Positions 11,545-23,994 are shown, numbered from the stretch's first letter. The stretch is DNA of 64,000 bases from Bretschneidera sinensis (GCA_023935145.1 CM043700.1:62583620-62647619), one strand, 5' to 3'. The notes: generated by a model from the letters alone, not told the origin. Program-made: numbers and translations.

Positions 11545-12530
11545 TCACATATATCCAACGCGCACTTTGTTAGATTTGACGATACCCCACAATGTTCCCT
11601 GTTCTCCAGCTACATAGTATCCCCTTCCCGAGTCTACAATCCACAAAGAATAAGATTCAGTAAGCAATACATAGCTAGAAATATAAGCATTAACCAAAGA
11701 AATAAAGTAAAGTAATACCTTTTTCAGCTCTGTGCAATCATGAGCGAAGTGACCTAGCGCACCATAGTTGTAGCAACTCATTTTGGTATTGTCCTTCTTA
11801 CCACCGCGTTTACCCCTCTTGCGTTTCTTAGGTGCCAAAACATTCTCTTTACCTTTCTTATGCTTTAGGCCTAAAGCCCTATACAAGTTGGATTCAGCAA
11901 CACAAGCTTGACCTGAATATCTAGCAGCCTCAAAATGCTCATCTTCAAGTTCCAGAAGAGGCGAAATGTCATCAAAACTTTTAAGTTTCTCATTATGCAT
12001 CATCTCATGTGCTCACACTCCTTAGGCAGAGACTGAATTACTGCATGAACCTCTTGTTCATCAGTCAAGGGGTAACCTTCAGCTTTAATTACCTTTTATC
12101 ATGTTTGACATTTCAACAAGGTATAGCCTTATTGAATGATCTAGACACTTCTCATAGGCGCAAAAATTTCCAATGAAACACCTCAATTCGTAGAGAAACC
12201 CCTGTATTTCTTTTTCAAGGCAACTAAGATTTCTTAAGTTATGTCATACTTCACATGCTCATAGGAGAAATCATCTTGCATATTACTCAGCATCACTATG
12301 CTAGCAATGCTATCATTCCTTTTCCATGATGCATAAGCTTCATGATCTCTATCACTTTGAGCAGAAGTTTCTTGCTCAGGTTCACTCATGGTGCAGTTGA
12401 TGACTTTATTAACAACTAGTGCTTCAAGGATATACTGAACCTTTTGGTGCCAAACTTCAAAGTTTTCATTATTCAGTTTTTCATTCTCATTCAACCTAGC
12501 CTTTACGGTATTAGGATTCGAAGCTATGGT
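11545..12530 (-). pseudogene. Ty1/copia gag-protease relic
   Basis: On the minus strand, 12530 down to 12234 encodes a copia gag start with ENFEVWHQKVQYILEALVV and AYASWKRNDSIASIVML, typical of the UBN2/retrotran_gag_2 family. After a frame break the reading continues at 12003-11545 with CYNYGALGHFAHDC, a CCHC knuckle whose second cysteine has become tyrosine, and then LWIVDSG, the copia protease motif. Integrase and RT are not found on either side, so this is a truncated relic. It is unlike the gag of C1, C2 and C4 and so represents another copia family. Confidence 0.75.
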
Positions 12531-14932
12531 CTAAATAACTACATGGAGATATATCACTAATCAAAATACTAAAACACTCATAATCTTATTCACACACATT
12601 CATTTTGCAGCTAATACAAACTAATTCGATGATAATTTTACTTAAGACATGGAATCGAAAGTTTGTTATGCTCACAATCATCTCTCATGTAAAAAAGTTT
12701 ATTCATCATAAATTTAGTCCAATTAACGTAAAAATTAAGTCCTAGGTAAGAATTCATCTCTTCTCTACCAACCTAGAACTCTCACTCAGTTCATGTATAT
12801 TAAATACATTATATAACATTCATAATGCATGATCATCAACATAATAAATCATTCTAGATTGAAAGCATTTTATTTTATTCGTCATGCAAACAAAAAATGT
12901 ACAGAAGAAAGACCTAAGTTTCACTTCTTTAACTTAGATTCATTCCTACAATTATCTACATATCACAAACTTCTAGTACGGTTTACACTTTTTCTTTCTT
13001 TTTCTCATTAGAAAAGATTGTATTAGGTAATTTCTTGGTCAAATGTTGAGCACTTATGTAATCATCCAAGTAATTTGTATTACCAAATAAGCTTATTTTC
13101 TCATCTATTACACGTTTTCTTATCTTAATCATCCAAGGATCCTTTTGTCTTACCAAAAAAAACTAAAATATCTTGCACTATGGAGATTTAGAATAACTGT
13201 GGTAATAGCAGTACACCTCATTCCTGAAAGAAACAACACATTTCTGCCAATTCCAACTCACTGGCGACCTTAGAAAACTTCGGTCGTGTCTTAGTCTTCA
13301 AAGTTTCCTATTCATCATCCGAAAGGACTCGAGCCATAAGACATTTAGAAACAGTGAAATCTTCAACTATAACTTTATCTCACTTCTTTGCCATTACATC
13401 TATATGTATATTCATTGTAGGTTCTAGATCCTTTTATGATTAAGAAACTATAATAAAAGAGAAATGATTACTACATTCTAGAGTAATTAACATTGTTAGT
13501 ATGTTAAATTGATACCCAATCAATTATTAAATTTATTCACATGACAACAAATATATGTGCACGCAATTTTTGATTGAATTCGAACTGTAGAGAAAAAAAC
13601 ATAAATTCAAGAGCTTTCATGATCTCCCATTGGATACTAACCCCATTAAAAAAAGTTATCCAAAAAAATAAGTTTGCCGCACTCAAAATAATCAAATCTT
13701 ATTTTTAGAAATTTTCCAATTTTTAATTTTTTTTTAATTAAATAACTAAAAAATAATAATCCATGATAAAAACAATAGGACTAGTTCATTCTCCATGACA
13801 CAGTGTGCATGCCGCGCACTCCCCTCCTAGCGTCACCTCCTGACTGGATTGACGACAGATTGTTCATATGGCCACACTGATCATTTTGGTGGTTTTGGTT
13901 TCCGATTTGGGTCACTGGGAAAGTGGAGAGAGTGTTGTCACTCTCTTTGCGCGAGTAAGGAACATTGTTCTAAAGGTTATTTTCAACCTCCATACTTACA
14001 TATTTGACCGAAAATGGCCAAAACTTTCGGGCCTCATCTCTCTCTACAATCAACCAAACAATGCTTGTAATATACTATTGGAAAACTTATGAAATTACTT
14101 TCTAATCATATAAGTCGTGTATCATGAAACGAAATGTACAATTTAGAAGAAGTTTACAAAGTTTCAAGTCTTATGGTTAAGTTTTTAATTTTCTCTCTCC
14201 TCCATGAGAGTTAGACCATAAGATTTTTTAGATTTAACTACATACTATAGACCATTATTGTATAAAATTACGGCATATAGTTGACAAATAAACTATTTAT
14301 CATCTTCATAAATTAAAACTTCATTGTTTCACGTTCCATTCAAGTAAGTCCAATGATCTCTTTGGGCCAATTAACGAAATTACATATTAACCACTACCCA
14401 CCGTTAAGAAAGTAAATCCTCTTTTCATTTCACATTAAATATAAATAAAATTAATCATTTGTAACAAAACCAAAAAAAAATAAAGCATGTGGCTTAAACC
14501 TAAAAATGAGCCAATTCTTTTAGATTTCAAAACCTCAAATAATTGGGTTCCACACATTTACGAGTCCCACATCCAGCGTCTCTTAATAACGTAGGAAGGT
14601 GGTCGTCAATCCACATGCACGTTCGGGTCAAACTCGTTTTTTTAGCAAGAAAAATAAAACGATTCATCACCAGGTTTGATGTTTTCTTCCTTTTTTCTTA
14701 TTTTTTTTTTTTCTTAAACTGTTTACACTCAACATGAAATCTTGTCATTTTTTTACGCCGTTTAAACCATTATCTTTCTAATCTCATGTTAAACACGATC
14801 AAACCAACGATTTGTATTGAATAATCAATGCTCAGTTGCCGTATAAACTATATTAAAGAAAATATAAACAATTTTCTTTATGAAATGCTAATAGATCGAA
14901 AGTGTTAAAAACTCAATAATATTAATTAACTT
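12531..14932. other. AT-rich intergenic stretch, no recognised gene
   Basis: No convincing coding region, RNA gene or complete element is seen. Short open stretches (12829-13011, 13868-14092, 14543-14737) show no domain motifs. A thymine-rich run lies at 14700-14713. It could hold the body of the truncated copia element whose gag is at 11545-12530 and whose possible LTR is at 14947, but no coding similarity supports this. Confidence 0.4.
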
Positions 14933-15339
14933 AGCTCTGATACCAATGTAAAAGAGTTATGCTACGGAATAATTGGTTCTTATCATTCGACTCGAAATCT
15001 TTTAATACTTTAGACTCTCCTTCGTGTCTTATATCTTCAATCTCACCAAGAATCGTGTATGTAATCACAAAATTAGAAAACACATTTGTTTTCACCACCC
15101 AAAAACCTTTTGTTATCTCCAAAAGAAGAAGATGAATTATCTCTCTCTAAAATCTCTTTCTCTATCTAAAATGAATTCCAACAACTTTATCTTTCATGTC
15201 ATTCCATATATATACTACCCGAGAACTGGTAATTATGGTTAATTAAAATTAATCAGGAATTGTATGGTTTCATATTCTAAGTCAAACGGGTGGATCGGAT
15301 CGTCCATCAGAGTACCCAACCCTGCCCTTGTTTCCTACA
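14933..15339 (-). repeat. Minus-strand copia primer site plus probable LTR
   Basis: agctctgatacca at 14933-14945 is the reverse complement of a tRNA-iMet primer site. One base further the sequence tgtaaaagag starts what would be the end of a minus-strand 5' LTR. A candidate start is cctaca at 15339, giving about 393 bp with TG...CA ends. A TATA-like tatatata at 15208-15215, read on the minus strand, sits where a U3 promoter would be. No second copy of this LTR is in the window, so the right boundary is inferred. Confidence 0.5.
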
Positions 15340-15763
15340 TTCATAGCTCCCAATTGTGAAATTGTGAAAAATAGAAGCAAATGCAATAGATCAGTTGTGC
15401 ATGTAAACATTCTTGAGGTATTCTTTTTTTCTTCCCTGTTGGTTACATTTTAGAACACAATCAGTCGCCCAAAGTGAAGCAAATTTGTCAATTTATCCCA
15501 CTAACAAACTGAGTTGTCAGAAGAAAAAAAAAAACGTATTTTCATTAGCTTGGAAGTTCTCTTCACGCCCCAACTCCATAGTGATTTCAATTTTCACTCA
15601 ACTACCTTCTAAATATCAAGATATTAAGAAACATCCTTTTCTTTCGCAAACGAAAATCAATGATAGTAAACAAGCTATGAGGGGAACCGGTTATCCCAAA
15701 AATTATCATCAGCTTTACAAGACAACAGATTTGCAGGTACAATTGTCGTACTAAGAGGATTCT

Positions 15764-16057
15764 TCATTCAACCTTTGCCACTCCTCCTGGAGGCATGTTG
15801 TTTTCTGCAACTGTTTCCCTCACAAACCTGGAAAGAATTGTAAATTCCTTCACTTAAGAAAAAATAAGGAAAGAGAGAATGATGCCACCAAACCAAGTTA
15901 ATTTGGCATATCTCGTGGCTTGGACTACCTTCTCCTTTAGTTTCTAGTTGAAAAGAAAGATAAGCTTCCAAATTATGGAAAGAGCAGCAGTACCTTGCCA
16001 ATTTGTCCCGTGATGATTGCAAAATGTAGATTGAGAGAACAAAAGACAACATGAGCC
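15764..16057 (-). pseudogene. Host gene last two exons
   Basis: Exon 16057-15994 follows acceptor AACCAG and encodes the hydrophobic helix LMLSFVLSIYILQSSRDKLA, ending AAG|GTACTG. The last exon, 15827-15764, follows a thymine-rich acceptor ending TTTCCAG and joins in phase to give KLARFVRETVAENNMPPGG and then a TGA at 15766-15764. No frame damage is seen in these two exons. The preceding exon, which should link the conserved tryptophan of exon 5 to this helix, was not found between 16058 and 23994 outside C2. Confidence 0.75.
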
Positions 16058-17095
16058 CTGGTTGCATGCATGAACAACTTTCAATAGTTATTACAAAAGT
16101 GAGCTTGTTCTAAACACAGTTTTCAGGAAAAGAAAAAGAAAAAATTGACAAACCCAAGGAACTTTACATTTTCAATGGTAAGGGTAACAAAGCTACCTTA
16201 TTTATTGTGTACTAACAAAAAGTTTTTATTTTCTTTTTCAAAAGTGCCCCAAATATCTGTGGAAACCTTAGCACAGAGGATCTGAGCCCCTCATTTAGCT
16301 GTTTTTGTGAAGCTATAAAAGGAACTAATCAAGATAACTACAACTCTTTAAAGTAAAATGTTGCCTTTTAATTGAGAGAAATGTAAGAACTTAATAGTTT
16401 AAGGTTTATGGTTTAAGTGTTTCGGTAATGGATTGGTATAACGGGTAACAAGAGGAGAAGCTAGTTTGCAAGGAACTGGCCTTGATGCTTTGTTTATATA
16501 GTTTGTGCAGTGTAAAAGAAAGAATCCATTAGTTTTATGGTAAGAAGAGTGGTTAAAAGATTAGTTGAAGAATGGCTGAATTTATTGGACGATGGTAGAC
16601 TGTTTTTTGTAACTGCAGGACAATAGACTAGTTACAATAGTTGATGGCCAATGTTTTTGTCTCAAGTACAACAGGGCACATGTATGCCTATTTCTAGGCA
16701 ATTTTGCGAACACAAACAACCAACTTTCAAAGCTTTATGCTTTTATAGTTTAGATTATTCAATTCAATTGGTAACTTCCGAGATCTTTCCTTAAGGTCAG
16801 TTGGCATCGGCTTAGCAACTCTTCCAACATTTTCTAGATACTTCTTGATAATTGAGAAAAGTGCATTAAGGAGGAAGGTTGAAAATAACGCGCTCCCCTC
16901 AATTAAACTAGAAAAGTCTAGAAGTTGCTAAGTCGGTACAGACAAAAATCTAACAACTCTTTGCAAATCTTGAGCAATAAAAGAAATAATAAAATAGTCT
17001 AAACTAGAGAAGTTGGTATACTTGAGAGATCGGTGTACAAGGTCAGGCAATATTGCCTATAAATACATCTAACTATTCCTTTTGCCAATAAAAAC
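16058..17095. other. Host-gene intron sequence left of C2
   Basis: No exon, RNA gene or repeat recognised. The stretch is AT-rich and ends at the C2 target site AAAAC (17091-17095). The missing exon was searched for here by eye and not found. Confidence 0.5.
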
Positions 17096-17935
17096 TGTTG
17101 GGATTTGTCAAAGAATTAAACGGATGAAAAGTTCAGCATCAGGTACAGGTTGTGCGCCGCGACCTCCAGCAAGTGGAGGAAGTCCTCCTTCAGGTGCGCG
17201 CCGCGGCCTACAGCAAGGCAGCAAGTTTCCCCTCTTCTGAGCCTCAGCATGCCCTGTTCTGAGCCTCAGCATGAAGCACACCTGACACCAATTTTTCAGC
17301 ACTTAGAGATGGTGCGTGGGACTTGGTTAAAACGCACAGGATTACTTAGACTTGTTGAAGGGCTATGATTGATTGGTCCTCAAGATCTAAGAGTTGAGAT
17401 TGACTTCAAGATTGGTTCAAGAAGTGGTTGCACTATATAAAGGATCATCTATGAGCAATTCAAAAGAAGATGTGAGCATCAAGAATGACATGTGAATGTG
17501 TGCGAAATAGAACACATGGTGTGTGAGAGTGCAAAGACACTAAACACAAGAAAGACTCATTCAAGAGAGGTTGGTTGTTTAGAGAGAGAGTAGTATAGAT
17601 TGGGGATTCAAGGGCTTTGTAATTGAAATTTTCCCAGGGAAAATTCTAGGGAAACACTTAGTCCTTATCACTTTCTTTTTCTCTTCTTTCGTTCTTCAAG
17701 AACTAGAGGATTCTTGAAGAGTTGTTACTGTAATTGTAAGAACTCCATTGATTTAGTGCAGAGAGCTCGGAGGAGCTCACGGGGACGTAGACACATTGCC
17801 GAACCTCGATAACAATTGCTTGTGTTCTTTCTTTGATTGTCTGATTGCTGTTTGTTGTTTATTACAAGTCATTCTAGGCTTGGGTGTTTGGAAAGATCAC
17901 AACATGGGATTCCGCAAGAAGGTGATTTTCCAACA
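17096..17935 (+). repeat. C2 5' LTR
   Basis: 840 bp from TGTTGGGATTTGTC to CCAACA. The U3 part has a GC-rich cluster (17148-17216) with repeated gtgcgccgcg and gcgcgccgcggcc motifs and ccagcaag repeats. The TATA box is at about 17434-17441 (cactatataaagg). Confidence 0.95.
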
Positions 17936-17936
17936 G

Positions 17937-18000
17937 TGGTATCAGAGCTCGGTTCCAAGAATCACAGGATTCTTTGGTGGTGATACAGTGGTATCAGAGC
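17937..18000 (+). other. C2 primer-binding site, duplicated
   Basis: TGGTATCAGAGC occurs at 17937-17948, immediately after the LTR, and again at 17989-18000. The first is in the normal position for tRNA-iMet priming; the second is an extra copy in the leader that C1 does not show. Confidence 0.85.
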
Positions 18001-18205
18001 CACAACAGCGGGTATCAAACTGGAACAGAAGGTATCGGAGCAAGACTCCAAGAATCAAAGGAAAATTCTTGGGTGATTCAAGAACAGTGTTGGGATCAAA
18101 GATCTGATCGGGTTCTTGAGGTTCAAGAACAGTGTTGTGATCAAGATCGTGTTCTTGAGATTTAGAAGTTGGAAAGCAATTGTGGGTACTGCATAAATCT
18201 TGGGT

Positions 18206-21200
18206 ATGGGTTCGAACTTCATTGTTGAGAAGTTTGATGGAAAGGGAGACTTTGCCCTTTGGAAGTGGAAAATCAAAGCGGTTCTAATGCAACAAAAGGT
18301 GGACTTGGCTATTGGAGATGATGACGATTTTCCAGCAAGTATCACGTAGGTCCAGCGGAATGAGATGAATAAGATGGCATACAGCACCATCTTTCTACAC
18401 ATGTCGGATAGTGTGACCAGGGAATGCGAAGACTCAGAAAATCCAGCTGCCATTTGGAAGAAACTAGATAAGTTATTTCTTACCAAAACTCTCCCTAATA
18501 AGATATATCTTCTTAAACGAATCTTTGTTTTTAAAATGGATCCTGATAAAGAATTGCAAGATAATCTTGATGCCAAGATGAGGGAAACATCAAGTGGAGA
18601 AGGGTTGTTCGTTAGAGGAAAGCCAGCAACTCGATATGGTAGCAACATACATGGCTACTACCGGGACAAACCACAAGGTAGAGGACAAAGCCATGGGAGA
18701 GCGCACTCTAAACCGAGATTTGGAGGAAAGATATGCTACTACTGCCATAAGGAGGGTCATTTCAAGAAAGATTGCAAGAAGATGATAAGGGATGAGGGAG
18801 AAAGCCACACCAATGATGGAGAGGCTTCGGTTGCCAAGGGAGAACAGCAAGATGATGTTCTTGTTGTGTGCTCAAATGTGAGCAAGGAGCAAGAAGGCAG
18901 CGAGAGATGGATCTTGGATTCCGGGTGCACTTATCATATGTGTCCTCACCAGGATTGGTTCAAGAATTTCAAGGAAACCGATGAGGGAAAGATTTTCATG
19001 GAGAATGATATTTCTTACCAAGTGAGGGGCACTGGAGACATCCAGTTGAGGACGTTTGATGGAATGACAAGGCTGCTGAGGAATGTGAGATATCTTCCGG
19101 AGTTGAGAAGAAATTTGATCTCATTGGGGCAGCTAGATTCCATGGGGTACACGTACAAAGCAGAGGGAGGAAAGATCAAGGTAACCAAGGGATCTTTAAT
19201 AGTGATCAAAGCAGCAATGAAGGATGCAGCAATGAAGGATGGTCTCTATGAGATGATCGGAGACACAGACATCAAGGATCAAGCAGCAAGCTTTATGGCT
19301 GAGATGGATAAGGCAGCTCTTTGGCACAATCGCTTGGGACACATGAGCAAAAAGGCCCTGCAAGTTCTAAGCAAGAATGGTTTATTGTATGGTGACAAGG
19401 TAGAGAAACTCAATTTTTGCAAAAGTTGTGTTCTTGGGAAGCAACATCGGGTTAGCTTCAACACCGGAGTGCACAAGTCTAAGGGCATTCTTGACTACAT
19501 TCATGTAGATCTTTAGGGACCAGCAAAAACACCAACACAGGGAGGTAATCTTTACTTTCTGTCTTTAATTGATGATTATTCTAGAAAGGTTTGGGTTTAT
19601 TTGCTTAAAAATAAATCAGATGCTTTGAATAAATTTGTAGTGTGGAAAGAGCTGGAAGAAACTCAAACGGGCAGGGTAGTTAAGGTGTTAAGAACCGATA
19701 ATGGCTTAGAATTTTTTAACAAGGAACTTGATCAATTCTATAAGTTAAATGGGATTCTAAGACATAGAACGGTTGTGAAAACCCCTCAGCAAAATGGAGT
19801 TGCTAAGAGGATGAATAAGACCTTTATGGAAAATGTTAAGTGCATGCTTATAGGATCCGAATTACCCAAATGTTTTTTGGGGGAAACGATGTCTACTGCT
19901 GCGTATTTGGTTAATAGATCGCCCTCTAGGGCTGTGGACCTTAAGACTCCCGAGGAGATGTGAAGTGGTAAACCCCCTGAGTTGAACAACCTTAGGACTT
20001 TTGGGTGTGCTGCGTTTGCACATCAAAAGGATAATAAACTTAACCCAAGCTCTAGAAAATATGTGTTTCTAGGATATGAGGAAGGGGCTAAGGGGTATAG
20101 GTTGTGGTCCTTAGAGCCAAAAGGATTTAAACTCATAATAAGTAGGGATGTCATTTTTAATGAGCATTTATTTCCCTATTTGGAGAAAACTAACCCTGCA
20201 GGGGATAGTGAGCAAACCAGTTCGGTATTTGTGGAGCATAGCATCAAGAAAAATTCAGTTCAAGTAGAGCAAGGAAGGCAAGAGGGTTCAGACCAGGTAG
20301 AGCCCATTGATGAAGGCCAAGCTCAAGACACTCAAGAGGAGGCTGAACTAGAAGGAGATAATGCAGGGAATCGGAATGATAATCAGCTCACAAGAGACCG
20401 GGAAAGAAGGCTGGTCAGACCACCTTTGAGATATGGTTTTGCAGATGCTAATGTAGCAGCTCCTTACTCAGAAGGAGGGATAAGTGAACCAGAAACTTAC
20501 ATTAATGCCATGGGATGTAAGGATTCGTCAAGATGGAAGCTAGCTATGAAGGAAGAAATGCATTCTTTGAGGAAGAACAACTCTTGGGAATTGGTGCACA
20601 TTCCAGGAAAACAGAGAGTTGTGGATTGTAAGTGGATTTACAAGATCAAAGAAGGAAACCCTCCAGGGGATGAAGTCTAGTACAAGGCTAGACTGGTGGC
20701 GAAGGGGTTCACACAAAGAGAAGACATAGATTTCACATAAATTTTCTCACCTGGACACAAAGTGGAGGAACTGGTGATTATCCTCATCTATGTCGATGAT
20801 ATGTTGGTTAGTAACAGCAGGGAGAGGATAGAAAAGTTGAAGTCTCAACTCAGTTCGGAGTTTGAGAGGAAAGATTTTGGCTTTGTACAAAAGATCCTTG
20901 GGATAAGAATAATCCGGGAAAGGGAGAGAAACAGGTTGAAGGTTTCTCAGTCTTCCTACATAGAAAAAATGGTGTCTATGGAAGATAGTAAACCAGTAAA
21001 GATTCCCCTTGCTGGTCATTTCAAGTTCTCCAGTGAACAATGTCCTGGAACGGATAAGGAGAAGAAGGAAATGGAAAAGGTCCCTTACTCTAGTGCGGTT
21101 GGATCAATCATGTTCATGATGGTAAGCACCAGACCCGACATTTCTCAGGCAATTAGTGTTCTCAACAGAGTTGTGAGTAATCCCGGAAAGGAGCTTTGGC

Positions 21201-21594
21201 TTAGGACGAGTGGTTGCTGAGGTATTTGAAGGCTCAGTTGCAGCTGGTGGTAGCACTCTCAACAACTGAAGCAGAGTAAATAGCGGCAACGGAAGCCATT
21301 AAGGAGGCTATGTGGAGCAAAGGGCTGTTGGAAGAGTTGAAGGTCCTAAAAGAGCAGGTGGTGGTGTATTCGGATAGCCAAAGTGCATTACATTTGTGCA
21401 AGAATCCAGTGTTCTATGAGAGGACAAAGCATATGGATGTTCGGTATCATTTCATTCGGGAAAATGTTAGGAAAGGATGCATTCATGTGGAAAAGGTGGC
21501 CATAGAAGAAAATCCTACAGATTTAGGTACTAAAGTTCTACCTCTAAGCAAGTTCAATCATTGCCTTGGACTTCATAGGATTGGAGTCGGTTGA
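18206..21594 (+). pseudogene. C2 gag-pol polyprotein, broken
   Basis: From ATG 18206 (MGSNFIVEKFDG) the frame stops at TAG 18347, then reopens to 19516. This part covers gag with a CCHC knuckle CYYCHKEGHFKKDC, protease WILDSGCTYHMCPH with an intact DSG, and the GAG-pre-integrase domain WHNRLGHMSKK. TAG 19514-19516 replaces the tryptophan usual after HVDL at the start of the integrase core. Integrase continues (IDDYSRKVWVYL, VLRTDNGLEF, TPQQNGVAKRMNK), then RT begins (WKLAMKEEMHSLRKNNSWEL) and stops at TAG 20678 and TAA 20738. The RT core between FSP and ILIYVDDML is missing. RNase H (21310-21594) keeps YSDSQSALHL and ends at 21594. Gag lacks the 62 codons that C1 has at 5330-5515. Confidence 0.9.
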
Positions 21595-21675
21595 TATGGT
21601 GACTCAAGTTGAGTTTGGATCCTGAGTTTTCTGCACAATAGGTTCAGGTTTAATTGCTTAGACAAAGGTAGAGAT

Positions 21676-22555
21676 TGTTGGGATTTGTCAAAGAATTAAA
21701 CGGATGAAACGTTCAGCATCAGGTCCAGGTTGGGCGCCGCGGCACAGGTTGTGCGTCGCGGCCTCCAGCAAGTGGAGGAAGTCCCCCTTCAGGTGCGCGC
21801 CGCGGTACGGACCAGCCGCGCTGCGGTCTCCAGCAAGGCAGCAAGTTTCCCCTGTTCTGAGCCAAAGCACGCCCTGTTCTGAGCCTAAGCATGAAGCACA
21901 CCTGACACCAATTTTTCAACACTTTCAGATGGTGCGTGGGACTTGGTTAAAATGCACAGGATTACTTAGACTTGTTGAAGGACTATGATTGATTGGTCCT
22001 CAAGATCTAAGGGTTAAGATTGACTTCAAGATTAGTTCAAGAAGTGATTGCACTATATAAAGGATCATTTAGGAGCAATTCAAAAGAAGATGTGAGCATC
22101 AAGAATGACATGTGAATGTGTGTGAAATAGAACACATGGTGTATGAGAGTGCAAAGACACTAAACACAAGAGAGACTCATTCAAGAGAGGTTGGTTGTTT
22201 AGAGAGAGAGTAGTATGGATTGGGGATTCAAGGGCTTTGTAATTGGAATTTTCTCGGGGAAAATTCTACGGAAACACTTAGTCCTTATCACTTTCTTTTT
22301 CTCTTCTTTCGTTCTTCAAAAACTAGAGGATTCTTGAAGAGGTGTTACTGTAATTGTAAGAACTCCATTGATTTAGTGCAGAGAGCTCGGAGGAGCTCAC
22401 GGGGACATAGGCATATTGCCGAACCTCGATAACAATTGCTTGTGTTCTTTCTTTGATTGTCTGATTGTTGTTTGCTGCTTATTACAAGTCATTCTAGACT
22501 TCGGTGTTTAGAAAGATCACAACCTGGGATTCCGCAAAAAGGTGATTTTCCAACA
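21676..22555 (+). repeat. C2 3' LTR
   Basis: 880 bp, a direct repeat of 17096-17935 with few substitutions. It is about 40 bp longer because the GC-rich cluster (21727-21835) has extra gccgcggcacagg-like and cggtacggaccagccgcgc segments. It is preceded by the purine-rich gacaaaggtagagat tract (21661-21675). Confidence 0.95.
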
Positions 22556-22560
22556 AAAAC

Positions 22561-23994
22561 TAGCCATTCATCAAACTATACTCACATACTTAAAACCTTT
22601 AAACTCAATTCTTATACCAAATTACCAAGCATTAGCATGGGTCCTTCGCAAACTAAGTTCTTCCAATAATAACCGACCTATGTGTGTATACAGATGCGAG
22701 AGAGGAGGGTCTAGACCCCAAGCAACAAGATGTCATAATTCAAACCTTCTAAACCCAATTATAACCTTGTACCAAATTACCAAGCATTAGCAGGGGTCCT
22801 TCACAAACTTAGTTCTTTTATTGTCCAATAATAACCGACCCATGTGTGTATACAGGTGCGAGAGGGAGATAGAGAGAGAGACGAGGGTCTAGATCCCAAG
22901 CAACAAGATGACTCCAGCAACTCAACCACCTTAACAGATCAGCATAATCTAGATTCTGAATTGATAATCATAAAGTGGTAGCAACTACTCCAATATACTA
23001 TCGCACAAAACAATTTGAATGCTGCATAAGCATTTACTCCTTCAGACACTCTAGAAATAAAGATTCAACCACTATTATAAGTTAACAAAAGGTTGGACTT
23101 CAAGCAATTATATAACCGTCAAGACATTTAGAAGAAGCATGGAAAGGAGAAAACTTAAAAGCTTTCTCTCACAAAAGAAGATAATGTAATTCAAGATGTT
23201 TAAACTTTTAATTACCATACCATAGGGATCTAAACTCAAATCAGACCCACATGCAACAAATCCAACAAAAGAGATGATGCAGTCAAATTTTAGTTACTCC
23301 TTTCTGTGTACAACAGAGTAAAATGGCATCAAAGTTGGGCTTAACTGTCTAGGCAAGCCTCAATCAGAAAACTAATTACCACCAAAAGAAGCTACTCCTT
23401 ATGATACAGCAGGGTTGTTCAACAACTGATGAGACCAACAATCTATGCAACAGATAGATTGGAAAGATTATGAAAACTAAAACCTAGTACATGAAACATA
23501 TAACCTACCCCAACGCTCCACTTAAATCCGTGAAGGTAGTCTGAGCCGATTTATTCCTATTCCACCAAATGATAATATGAAGCACAGCATTCAAAAGCTG
23601 ATAAACAAATTACATAGCCACAAAAATCAATTGGCCTCTAAGAATGAAGCAAATAGAAATTAATTTAAGGGTTTGGTACCCAATATGCTCAGCCACATGA
23701 ATTTTATATTCATGTTAAGTGCATGCATGGAATTCACTATCAAGAACTCAAATGATGAATCTTTAATTCTCATATGATTGTCACAGCAATAAACTTTTAT
23801 AATGTGAAAGAATGTTTCCTTCCCTTTAAACCATATAATCTTATTAATAAAAAGGATCCTACAAGATTCTAAACTAATAATGAACTAAAACAGGCCCCAC
23901 AATTTCAATCCCAAGGCAAAGATACTAACCATGTATATCTAATAATGAACTAAAACAGGCCCCACAATTTCAATCCCAAGGCAAAGATACTAAC
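22561..23994. other. Host-gene intron with an imperfect direct repeat
   Basis: No exon recognised. A unit of about 135-165 bp (22596-22732 and 22743-22910), marked by accaaattaccaagcattag and tgtgtgtatacag, is repeated in tandem. The second unit carries extra tttattgtc and gagagagag insertions. At 23874-24003 a 65-bp unit starting ctaataatgaact is perfectly or near-perfectly doubled and overlaps the end of exon 5. Confidence 0.7.

Larger units (their letters stand above)
17096..22555 (+). mobile_element. C2: Ty1/copia retrotransposon (Tork-like), non-autonomous, with TSD
   Basis: 5' LTR 17096-17935, primer site 17937-17948, damaged gag-pol 18206-21594, polypurine tract, 3' LTR 21676-22555. 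The five bases AAAAC occur at 17091-17095 and again at 22556-22560, a perfect target-site duplication, so both ends are certain. Its orientation is opposite to the host gene in whose intron it sits. The sequence is a close relative of C1 throughout, sharing several stop codons and two pol deletions, but it is less decayed. It also lacks 186 nt of gag that C1 keeps. Confidence 0.95.

Noticed and set aside
13868..14092. 74-codon plus-strand frame
   Set aside because: No motif, no start or splice context, in AT-rich intergenic sequence.
17108..17368. Small frames in the GC-rich part of the C2 LTR (also 21688-21988)
   Set aside because: Overlapping frames on both strands, caused by locally low stop-codon density in GC-rich LTR repeats.
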